DNA of 64,000 nucleotides from NCBI RefSeq assembly GCF_020510425.1, contig NZ_JAHBAH010000001.1:2151001-2215000 (forward strand), read 5' to 3'. The notes under the pieces were generated by a model. It was not told where the DNA came from. It searched no databases and saw nothing but the letters and a program-made list of their open reading frames with translations. Shown piece after piece: positions 55,439 through 64,000 of this stretch. Position 1 is the first letter of the stretch. Every line of letters starts with the position of its first letter. This stretch comes from Quatrionicoccus australiensis. Lineage in GTDB: Bacteria; Pseudomonadota; Gammaproteobacteria; Burkholderiales; Rhodocyclaceae. The position numbers were made by a program, and so were the translations under genes.

Positions 55439-56326
55439 TCATTTCGGGCGATGACTGCGTGCGACATCGAGGTGCGCACAAAGTTTCTCGGCGCCCTCGA
55501 GAATGCGTGGCGTGTGGCGCTGCATGATGTCCGGGTTGATGTGGAACAGGTTATTACGCTTGACTGCCGTCATGCGCGTCCATTTGTCCCAGTCGTGCAG
55601 CCATTCCGGCCGGGCGTCACCCATGCCGGTGGCGATGATGGCTTCGGGGTCGGCTTCAAGCACCGCTTCGACACTGACCGTCGGCGCCATCTTGGTCATC
55701 TGCCCGAAGACGTTGTCGCCGCCGCACAGGCGGATCGCATCGGTGATGATCTGCTGGCCGCCGACTGTCATCAGCGGCGATTTCCAGATCTGGTAAAAGA
55801 CGCGTACCTTGGGTTTGCTTGCATTGGCGGCGCGCAGCTTTTCCATGCGCTGGCGGAAACTGGCGGCCGCCGCATCGGCCACCGCCTGCGTGCCGGCCAG
55901 CTGGCCGAGCTGTTCGAGCTGAACGGCCACATCGGCCATCAGGTTGGGCTGGGTGATGAAGACGGTCAGGCCGAGGGCGCGCAGCTTGTCGATCTGGACG
56001 GCGGCATTGCCGCTTTGCCAGGCGATGACCAGGTCGGGTTTGAGGGCGGCGATGGCTTCCAGGTCGAGGCGCGAATAACCGCCGACGCGCGCCACCTTCT
56101 TCGCTTCCGGCGGGTAGTCGCTGTAATCGACGGTGCCCACCAGGTAAGTGCCGGCGCCAGCGGCGTAGAGACTTTCCGCCGAATGCGGGGCGAGCGTGAC
56201 GATGCGCCGGGCCGGCGCCTTGAGGCGGACATCCTGGCCGCTGTCGTCGCGCACCACGATATCGGCGTGCGCGGCGGACAAACAGGCGAGCGCAGCGGTC
56301 AACGCCGTAAAAAGGCGCATTTTCAT
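55439..56326 (-). CDS. Periplasmic cobalamin/corrinoid-binding protein (BtuF-like)
   Basis: About 295 residues with signal peptide MRLFTALTAALACLSAAHA and the iron/cobalamin siderophore-binding fold (RRIVTLAPHSAESLYAAGAG, VARVGGYSRLDLEAIAALKP, GTVDYSDYPPEAKKV). It probably captures corrinoids or cobinamide for import. ATG 56326 overlaps the cobC stop as ATGA. The transporter permease and ATPase are not in the window. Confidence 0.85.
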   Translation of the reverse strand: MKMRLFTALTAALACLSAAHADIVVRDDSGQDVRLKAPARRIVTLAPHSAESLYAAGAGTYLVGTVDYSDYPPEAKKVARVGGYSRLDLEAIAALKPDLVIAWQSGNAAVQIDKLRALGLTVFITQPNLMADVAVQLEQLGQLAGTQAVADAAAASFRQRMEKLRAANASKPKVRVFYQIWKSPLMTVGGQQIITDAIRLCGGDNVFGQMTKMAPTVSVEAVLEADPEAIIATGMGDARPEWLHDWDKWTRMTAVKRNNLFHINPDIMQRHTPRILEGAEKLCAHLDVARSHRPK

Positions 56327-57307
56327 GCCTGGCTCCATTCGCCGAGGGCGGCGCCCAGGCGTTGCCAGGCGGTCTCGCCATCGGGCAGGCCAAAGCGCAG
56401 CAGCGCCTGCTGTTCGAAACGGCGGACCAGGATGCCACGGCGGGCGAGGAACTCATGCAGTTCGGCCGGCTGGTCGCAGGTCAGCGTCGCAAACAGCGCC
56501 GTGCTCCTGACCTCGCCGTGCGCGCTCAGCAAGGCGTGCAGGCGCTGGCTGGCGGCGTGCAGGCGCTCGCGTGCCGCCGCTTGCCAGGTTGTGTCCTGCA
56601 GCGCCAGCCGCGACGCGGCGCGGGCCGGACCGGCGATGGTCCACGGCCCCATCGCTTCCTGCATGCGGTTGAGCAGGTCGGGGGCGGCGAGGACGAAGCC
56701 GACGCGGGCGCCGGCCAGGCCGAAGAACTTGCCGAGCGAACGCAGCACGATCAGGTTAGGCGCCTCCTCGGTGCCGGCCAGGCTGGCCAGGCTTTCCTCC
56801 GGCGTCGGATCGATGAAGGCTTCGTCGACGATCAACCAGCCGCCGCGCTTTTTGAGCTGTTGCGCGGCGTCGACCGCGACGGCGCGCGGATGCTGGTCGG
56901 CGGTCGGGTTGTTCGGGTTGCACAGCAGCACGTAAGGCGTCGCGACGCCCAGGGCACGGCTCAGGGTCGCATTCTGCAGAAAACGCAGGCGATGTCCGGC
57001 GCGTTGCCAGGCCTGCGGGTGTTCGGCATAGATCGGGCTGATGCAGGCGACGACAGCGCGCGGCAGCAGGGTCGGCAGCAACTGGATGGCGGCCTGCGAG
57101 CCGGCGACCGGCAGCAGGTTGGTGTTGCCGTAATAGGCGGCGGCCGCGGCTTCCAGGCCGTCGCCGGCTTCCGGCAGGCGTTGCCAGACTTCCGGCGGCA
57201 ACGGCGGCACCGGCCAGGCCTCGGGATTGATGCCGGTCGACAGGTCGAGCCAGTCGGCGAGCGGGATATCGTAGTGGGCTGCGGCTTCGCGCAGGCGTCC
57301 GCCATGC

Positions 57308-57315
<8 letters not shown>
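56323..57315 (-). CDS. cobC: Threonine-phosphate decarboxylase (CobC/CobD)
   Basis: This 330-residue PLP enzyme of the aminotransferase I/II fold makes the aminopropanol-phosphate side chain of cobalamin. [20 protein letters not shown] and [20 protein letters not shown] are conserved, and the PLP lysine lies in [20 protein letters not shown]. In an operon with cbiB and bluB the assignment is firm; histidinol-phosphate aminotransferase is the main alternative fold. It overlaps cbiB by eight bases. Confidence 0.93.
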
Positions 57316-59195
<1,880 letters not shown>

Positions 59196-59311
59196 GAAGG
59201 CGAGAGGATATCAGGAGGGGGCGGGGGAGGGCGATGGAATTGGCGTTGAATCAATCATCATCAGCCTGATTTGGCTAACTTAACCGCCCGGGGGCTTGAA
59301 GGGTTTTTGCG

Positions 59312-59761
59312 TTAGCCCGGCGCCGGAAAAACCTGGGCAAACGTAAACGCCTCCTGCGTCGCCCCAAACCGCCGCACCAGCTCCAGCTTTTCCTTCGCTT
59401 CCTGCGCCGTCGGCAAGTGGCCGGCGGGGACCCACCACAGTGCGAGCTGGATTTCGTTCATCTTGTCGAACCAGGCGTGGCGGGCACGGATGGTGTCCAT
59501 GTGGACGGTCTTGTAGACATAGTTTTTCAGCGAGTCGACATCCCGCCACAGGCTGACGTTCATGATCACCAGCGGGTCGGTGTAGGGGCGGATCGAGGTG
59601 TAGTCGCAGCCGCTGCCGAGCATGCGCCAGATGAAGCCGTCGGCGTTGTCGGCGAGCTGGTTCATGGCGTCGAGCTGGTCCATGAAACCGCGCATGACGT
59701 CCGTGTCCATCTCGGCCTTGGCGCGGGCGACATTGACTTGGGCGAGGTGGTAGGCAGGCAT
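59312..59761 (-). CDS. DUF3291 family protein
   Basis: This ~149-residue protein from ATG 59761 ([20 protein letters not shown]) contains [20 protein letters not shown] and [20 protein letters not shown], typical of the dimeric alpha/beta-barrel-like DUF3291 family. An upstream in-frame ATG at 59869 is less likely. It is divergent from cobQ (151-base gap). Its function is unknown. Confidence 0.85.
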   Translation of the reverse strand: MPAYHLAQVNVARAKAEMDTDVMRGFMDQLDAMNQLADNADGFIWRMLGSGCDYTSIRPYTDPLVIMNVSLWRDVDSLKNYVYKTVHMDTIRARHAWFDKMNEIQLALWWVPAGHLPTAQEAKEKLELVRRFGATQEAFTFAQVFPAPG

Positions 59762-59912
59762 GAGGCGGGTGGCGGGCGTGGCGATGCGGGATATTGTATG
59801 CGCCGGTACGGGGCTTGCGCTGCATGCCTTGTGGGTTGCCGGCGGCATTTTCCTTGGGCGGGGCGGCAAAGCGGTTTATCCTCGCGCCGTTTCCTGGTTA
59901 CGACGCTTCCAC

Positions 59913-61385
59913 ATGCCCTGTTTCTCCCTGATGGTGCAAGGCACCACTTCCGATGCCGGCAAATCGACGCTGGTTGCTGCCCTTTGCCGCATCCTGAAGC
60001 GGCGTGGCGTGCGTGTCGCGCCGTTCAAGCCGCAGAACATGGCGCTCAATTCTGCCGTGACCGTCGATGGCGGCGAGATCGGCCGGGCGCAGGCGCTGCA
60101 GGCGCTGGCTTGCGGCCTGCCGCCGCATACCGATTTCAACCCGGTGCTGCTGAAGCCGACCACCGACAAGAAGGCGCAGGTCATCATCCACGGCCAGGTT
60201 GCCCTTGATCTGAACGCCCGCGATTACCACGAGTACAAGCCGCGCGCGATGGCGGCGGTTTTGGCCTCCTGGGCGCGGTTGACCGCGCAGTACGAATGCG
60301 TCGTCGTCGAGGGCGCCGGCTCGCCGGCCGAGATCAACCTGCGGGCGCGCGACATCGCCAACATGGGTTTCGCCGAGGCGGTGGATTGCCCGGTGATCAT
60401 CGTTGCCGACATCGACCGCGGCGGTGTCTTCGCGCATCTGGTCGGCACGCTGGAACTGCTTTCGCCGTCCGAGCAGAACCGCGTCAAGGGCTTCGTCATC
60501 AACCGCTTCCGCGGCGACATCAGTCTGCTCGAACCCGGTCTCGACTGGCTGGAAGAGCGCACCGGCAAGCCAGTGCTCGGCGTGCTGCCTTACCTGCACG
60601 GCCTGATGCTCGATGCCGAGGACGCGATTGCAACCGCTTCGGTCGACGGCAAGAAAACGGCCAAATTGAAGGTGGTGGCGCCTGCTTACCCGCGCGTCTC
60701 GAATCACAACGACCTCGATCCGCTGCGCCTGCATCCGGAAGTCGATTTCCGCTGGGTCGGGCCGGGTGAAACGCCGCCGGCCGCCGACCTGATCGTTCTG
60801 CCCGGCTCCAAAGCCGTGCGCGCCGACCTCGACTGGCTGCGCGCCCAGGGCTGGGACCAGGCGATCGCCAGACATCTGCGCTACGGCGGCAAGGTGATCG
60901 GCCTCTGTGGCGGCTACCAGATGCTCGGTCGCCAGCTGCACGACCCGCAGGGCCTGGAAGGGCAGGCCGGCAGCACGCCGGGACTGGGCGTGCTTGCTGT
61001 CGAAACGACGCTGGCCGCCGAAAAGCAGCTGCGCAACGTGAGCGGTAATTTGTGCTTGCCGGGCCGCCCGGCGATGACCGGCTACGAAATCCATCTCGGC
61101 GTCACGGCCGGCGCCGGGCTGGCCGCGGCGGCGGTCGAGCTCGATGACGGCCGCCAGGATGGTGCGGTTTCGGCCGATGGCCAGATTTTCGCCACCTATT
61201 GCCATGGCGTTTTCGATCATCCCGAGGCGTTGACCGCCTTGCTCGCCTGGGCCGGCATGGTCGAAAGCGAACAGGTCGATTTCGCGGCGCGCCGCGAGGC
61301 CGATCTCGATCGCCTCGCCGACTCGGTCGAGGCGGCGCTCGACTGGGAAAAGCTCGGCGCGCTGCTGCCCGCTACCGGCGCCTAG
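59913..61385 (+). CDS. cobQ: Cobyric acid synthase CobQ
   Basis: This enzyme amidates adenosyl-cobyrinic acid diamide at four positions. Its 490 residues (ATG 59913) have the P-loop [17 protein letters not shown], the CobQ/BioD part [20 protein letters not shown], and a glutamine amidotransferase half with the nucleophile in [19 protein letters not shown] and the histidine near [16 protein letters not shown]. An in-frame longer start at 59760 is not supported. Confidence 0.95.
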   Translation: MPCFSLMVQGTTSDAGKSTLVAALCRILKRRGVRVAPFKPQNMALNSAVTVDGGEIGRAQALQALACGLPPHTDFNPVLLKPTTDKKAQVIIHGQVALDLNARDYHEYKPRAMAAVLASWARLTAQYECVVVEGAGSPAEINLRARDIANMGFAEAVDCPVIIVADIDRGGVFAHLVGTLELLSPSEQNRVKGFVINRFRGDISLLEPGLDWLEERTGKPVLGVLPYLHGLMLDAEDAIATASVDGKKTAKLKVVAPAYPRVSNHNDLDPLRLHPEVDFRWVGPGETPPAADLIVLPGSKAVRADLDWLRAQGWDQAIARHLRYGGKVIGLCGGYQMLGRQLHDPQGLEGQAGSTPGLGVLAVETTLAAEKQLRNVSGNLCLPGRPAMTGYEIHLGVTAGAGLAAAAVELDDGRQDGAVSADGQIFATYCHGVFDHPEALTALLAWAGMVESEQVDFAARREADLDRLADSVEAALDWEKLGALLPATGA

Positions 61386-62731
61386 CCGGCCGCCGGCGTT
61401 TCGTGGTGGATGCGCTTGAGCGCCACCTGACGCTGGATGTCGCGGAAATCCATTTCCCGGCCGTGGCGTGAATACAGCCCGCGCAGCGTGCCAAACAGTT
61501 TCTTGGCTTCGTTGCCGGCCATCAGCTGTTCGCACTGGTGGTCGGCGAGGTCGTTGTCGGCCAGGTCCAGCGCCGTGCGCATGACGTCGATGCGCGCCGC
61601 GGTATCCAGTTCGCCGACCAGCAGCGCCGGGCGCAGGCCGCTGAAACGCGGCTTGCCCTTGCCGGGCAGACTGAGCGCCAGCAGGGCGACATAGCTCGCC
61701 TGCTCGGACAGCGCCATGTTCTGGACCTCTGATTCGCGCAGGCTGAGCAGCACCTTTTCGGCGCCGATCAACTCGTTGGCGGCGACATGCGTGCGCGCCA
61801 GGGCAAGACGGTCAGCTGGCGTCACCGCGCCGGGCATGCTGTCGTTGGCCAGCACGTCGCTCAGCGCCGCACTGGCGGTGGCAGTATCGCCGTTGAGATT
61901 GGCTGCTTCGGCGAGCAGGCGCTTGCGCAGGTAATTGCGCGGCGTCTTCTGGCTGGCCGTGTCGAGCACTTTCTGGGCTTCCGCATGCTCGCCCTGGGCC
62001 ATGCAGATGCTGGCCTTGACGTCGGCGGCATCGAAATAATGCGGCGTGCCGGCGACGACCTGATCGATTTCCTGGCGCGCTTCGCTGAGCCGGTTTTGCT
62101 GTTGCAGCGAACGGGCGACGCCGGCCCGTGCCCAGGGGAAATTGAATTTTTCCAGGATGCCGCGGTAGGTTGCCTCGGCCTGTTCAACCAGGCCGCTCGC
62201 CATTTCCACCTCGGCCTGCTGGCGCAGGATTTCGTAGCGATAGGGGCGGCCCGCCTCGCTCGTCCGGCAGGCCTGCAGGATGGCGAGTGCCTGGGCGTAT
62301 TCCTGGCGGCGCTTTTCGCGGTAGTAGTCGGCGAAGAAATTCTTCTTCTCCATGATCCGGTCGAGGCGCAGCAGCAGCTTGTCGGGCGAGAAGGGCTTGA
62401 TGATGTAGTCGTCCGGTACCAGTTCGACGGCGGCGACGACCTGCTCGTAGGACTGCTCGCCGGTCACCATCATGAAGATGGTTTCGTCGGGCAGCAGGTT
62501 GAAACGGCGCAGTTCCTCAAGCAGTTGCTGGCCGGAGCGCCCTTCGCCCAGCACGTAATCGCAGAGGATGATATCGGGCACGTTCTGGCGGATGCGGTAG
62601 ATCGCATCCTGATAATTGGTCGAGAACTCGACGGCAAAGGCGCCCAATGTCTGGGCGACGCTGCGCAGCGCATCGCGGGCGAGCGGCTGGTCGTCGATGA
62701 CGAGGAAACGCTTTTTCCTGTAGTCGGCCAT
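61382..62731 (-). CDS. Response regulator with receiver and TPR-like output
   Basis: About 449 residues. The receiver domain is intact: D13-D14 acidic pair ([20 protein letters not shown]), phospho-acceptor D58 ([19 protein letters not shown]), T90 and K112 ([20 protein letters not shown]). After residue ~140 the protein is a solenoid of TPR-like helix pairs with no DNA-binding domain, so output is probably through protein contacts. It overlaps cobQ at its end (four bases, convergent) and the kinase gene by one base. Confidence 0.88.
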   Translation of the reverse strand: MADYRKKRFLVIDDQPLARDALRSVAQTLGAFAVEFSTNYQDAIYRIRQNVPDIILCDYVLGEGRSGQQLLEELRRFNLLPDETIFMMVTGEQSYEQVVAAVELVPDDYIIKPFSPDKLLLRLDRIMEKKNFFADYYREKRRQEYAQALAILQACRTSEAGRPYRYEILRQQAEVEMASGLVEQAEATYRGILEKFNFPWARAGVARSLQQQNRLSEARQEIDQVVAGTPHYFDAADVKASICMAQGEHAEAQKVLDTASQKTPRNYLRKRLLAEAANLNGDTATASAALSDVLANDSMPGAVTPADRLALARTHVAANELIGAEKVLLSLRESEVQNMALSEQASYVALLALSLPGKGKPRFSGLRPALLVGELDTAARIDVMRTALDLADNDLADHQCEQLMAGNEAKKLFGTLRGLYSRHGREMDFRDIQRQVALKRIHHETPAAG

Positions 62732-63339
62732 TACGGCAGGCTCAGTTCGAAACGGGCGCCGCCCAGTGCGCCGTCGTTGCCCAGGTGCAGCCTGCCCTTT
62801 CTTTCATTCCGCTCGTGCAGTTCGGCCAGGCGTTCGGCGAGGAGCAGGCCGGTGCCGCGTCGCGGCGGCAGCTCGGCAAAACCGGGGCCGTCGTCCTCGA
62901 CGCGCAGGCAGAGGCCGTCGGTCGTGGCCAAGGCGCTCAGCACGACGCGACTGCGTGCAAAGCGACCGGCATTCTGCACGGCGTTGTTGAGCATGTCGGT
63001 GATCAGGTCGCGGTCGAGCGGCCATTCGTCGATGACCTGGCAGTCGATGTCGAGCGTTATGCCGGTCAGCGCCAGGTGCTGCTTCTGGGCGAGCGCCACT
63101 TCGCGGCACAGGTCGTCGACGATGCAGGGCACGATGGCGAGTTGGGCGCCGCGCCGCATCAGGCGGTAGGCGGCGAGCGTGCGGCTGAGCCGGCCGGCTG
63201 CCGCTTCGATGGCGTAGCGGGCTTCGCCGAGATCGAGGCCATGTTTCGCTTCGCTGGCGGCGATCAGCGATTCGGCGATGAACAGCTGGTTTTTTGCGTC
63301 GTGGATGCCCGAAGCGAGCGTATCAAGCAGGTGCTGCAC
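62731..63339 (-). CDS. Soluble histidine kinase-like protein
   Basis: About 202 residues with no membrane segment or sensor domain. LASGIHDAKNQLFIAESLIA carries the likely phospho-accepting His13. The ATPase part has an N-box-like DMLNNAVQNAGRFARSRVVL, VEDDGPGFAELPPRRGTGLL (G1) and LAERLAELHER (G2). It is the immediate partner of the receiver-TPR gene. It presumably receives input through another protein. Confidence 0.85.
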   Translation of the reverse strand: MQHLLDTLASGIHDAKNQLFIAESLIAASEAKHGLDLGEARYAIEAAAGRLSRTLAAYRLMRRGAQLAIVPCIVDDLCREVALAQKQHLALTGITLDIDCQVIDEWPLDRDLITDMLNNAVQNAGRFARSRVVLSALATTDGLCLRVEDDGPGFAELPPRRGTGLLLAERLAELHERNERKGRLHLGNDGALGGARFELSLP

Positions 63340-63387
63340 GTTGTCTCTCCCCCGGGATCTGGGTCCCTGTCGGGCGACAGCATAGCC

Positions 63388-63933
63388 CTACTTGAGGCGC
63401 AAGGGCAGTCCTGCGGCGACCAGCGTGACCTGATCGCAGGCTGCCGCGACGCGCTGGTTGAGGCGGCCCTGCTCGTCGGCAAAGAGGCGCGACACCGGGT
63501 GCATGGGCACGATGCCCCAGCCGACTTCGTTGGAAACGAGAATGATGCGGCCGGGCAATTGCGGCAGCAGGTCGAGCAGGGCGCCGGTCTCGCCGGCGAA
63601 CAGCGGGCAGTCGATGGCGATGCCGGCCTCGGCCTGGCTTGCGGCCTTTCCGGCAAAGAGCAGGTTGGACAGCCACAGGGTCAGGCAATCGACCAGGATG
63701 CAGGTGTCCGGTGCTGCCAGCTCACGCAATTTGGCGGCCAGCTGCAGGGTTTCTTCGGCGCAGCCCCAGTCGACCGGCCGGCGCTCGCGATGATGCGCGA
63801 TGCGCCGGCTCATCTCGCCATCGCGCGCTTCCGCCGTCGCCAGGTAAACGACGCGCAGTCCGGATTCCGCCGCCCGCTTTTCGGCCAGCAAACTCTTGCC
63901 CGAACGGGCGCCGCCAAGGATCAGTTCTTTCAT
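63388..63933 (-). CDS. cobU: Adenosylcobinamide kinase / guanylyltransferase CobU
   Basis: This ~181-residue bifunctional enzyme phosphorylates adenosylcobinamide and adds GMP to form GDP-cobinamide. It starts MKELILGGARSGKSLLAEKR with the Walker A motif, and contains VSNEVGWGIVPMHPVSRLFA and IAHHRERRPVDWG with the guanylylated histidine. It completes the nucleotide-loop branch with cobQ and cbiB. An in-frame ATG at 63957 would add eight residues. The 67 bases to the window edge show no gene. Confidence 0.94.
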   Translation of the reverse strand: MKELILGGARSGKSLLAEKRAAESGLRVVYLATAEARDGEMSRRIAHHRERRPVDWGCAEETLQLAAKLRELAAPDTCILVDCLTLWLSNLLFAGKAASQAEAGIAIDCPLFAGETGALLDLLPQLPGRIILVSNEVGWGIVPMHPVSRLFADEQGRLNQRVAAACDQVTLVAAGLPLRLK

Positions 63934-64000
63934 GCCCGGCACTTTAGGTGATTGCACGGCGTCCCGGCAAGCCGGATAATCCGTCCCGATCCGATGAAAC

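Overview
The window looks like a chromosomal segment of a betaproteobacterium of the Rhodocyclales type (Dechloromonas/Azonexus-like). This placement is inferred, not searched. It rests on uniformly high GC coding sequence, a class I PHA synthase, a metX-metW pair behind a SAM-II-type riboswitch, the oxygen-independent ubiquinone genes ubiT/U/V, the mre-mrd order and an aerobic-style cobalamin branch. I saw no rRNA, tRNA, CRISPR array, complete insertion sequence or prophage. Most of the window is ordinary core metabolism, with a few mobile-looking or repeat-derived insertions.

Region 1 (1-9.6 kb): the end of a TPR glycosyltransferase; a minus-strand run of rapZ, a NusG-II protein, a Gx-type membrane transporter, ubiX and a Lon-N-domain protein; an M20 amidohydrolase with a helix-hairpin-helix protein; a chemotaxis receptor; and small stress or metabolic genes. 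Region 2 (9.6-25.8 kb) is a minus-strand leucine/isovalerate catabolic supercluster. It holds liuA (isovaleryl-CoA dehydrogenase), liuB and liuD (methylcrotonyl-CoA carboxylase), liuC (methylglutaconyl-CoA hydratase), liuE (HMG-CoA lyase), a thiolase, a second acyl-CoA dehydrogenase, a GNAT-carbonic anhydrase fusion and a MerR-type LiuR with a perfect 18-bp palindrome before liuA. It is interrupted by a DUF559 endonuclease cassette with terminal inverted repeats, a 0.5-kb inverted duplicated repeat and a vestigial thiolase 5' end. A metallo-hydrolase and phaC lie divergently beside it, so leucine-derived acetyl-CoA could feed polyhydroxybutyrate.

Region 3 (28.8-38.2 kb): an orphan MoaD/ThiS-like gene; ubiU-ubiV-ubiT behind a well-placed FNR-type promoter; and the cell-shape cluster mreB-mreC-mreD-mrdA-rodA-rlpA. 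Region 4 (38.3-48.5 kb): gatC-gatA-lipoprotein-gatB, pyrE, exonuclease III, a YqjD/YqjE/YqjK-like envelope group, ampG, and metX-metW under a SAM-II riboswitch with terminator. Region 5 (48.8-54.5 kb) is the best candidate for a little-described system: a PilZ-STAS-like protein translationally coupled to a TonB-dependent receptor, convergent with a HAMP-GGDEF-degenerate-EAL membrane protein coupled to an orphan periplasmic binding protein. Region 6 (54.6-64 kb) is cobalamin assembly and salvage: two BtuF-like proteins, cobC/cobD, cbiB and bluB behind a cobalamin riboswitch, then cobQ and cobU. A sensor-less histidine kinase and a receiver-TPR regulator are wedged between the last two.

Most stop and start codons within operons overlap by 1-4 bases (ATGA, TAATG, GTGA, TTGA), and I used these overlaps to choose many starts.
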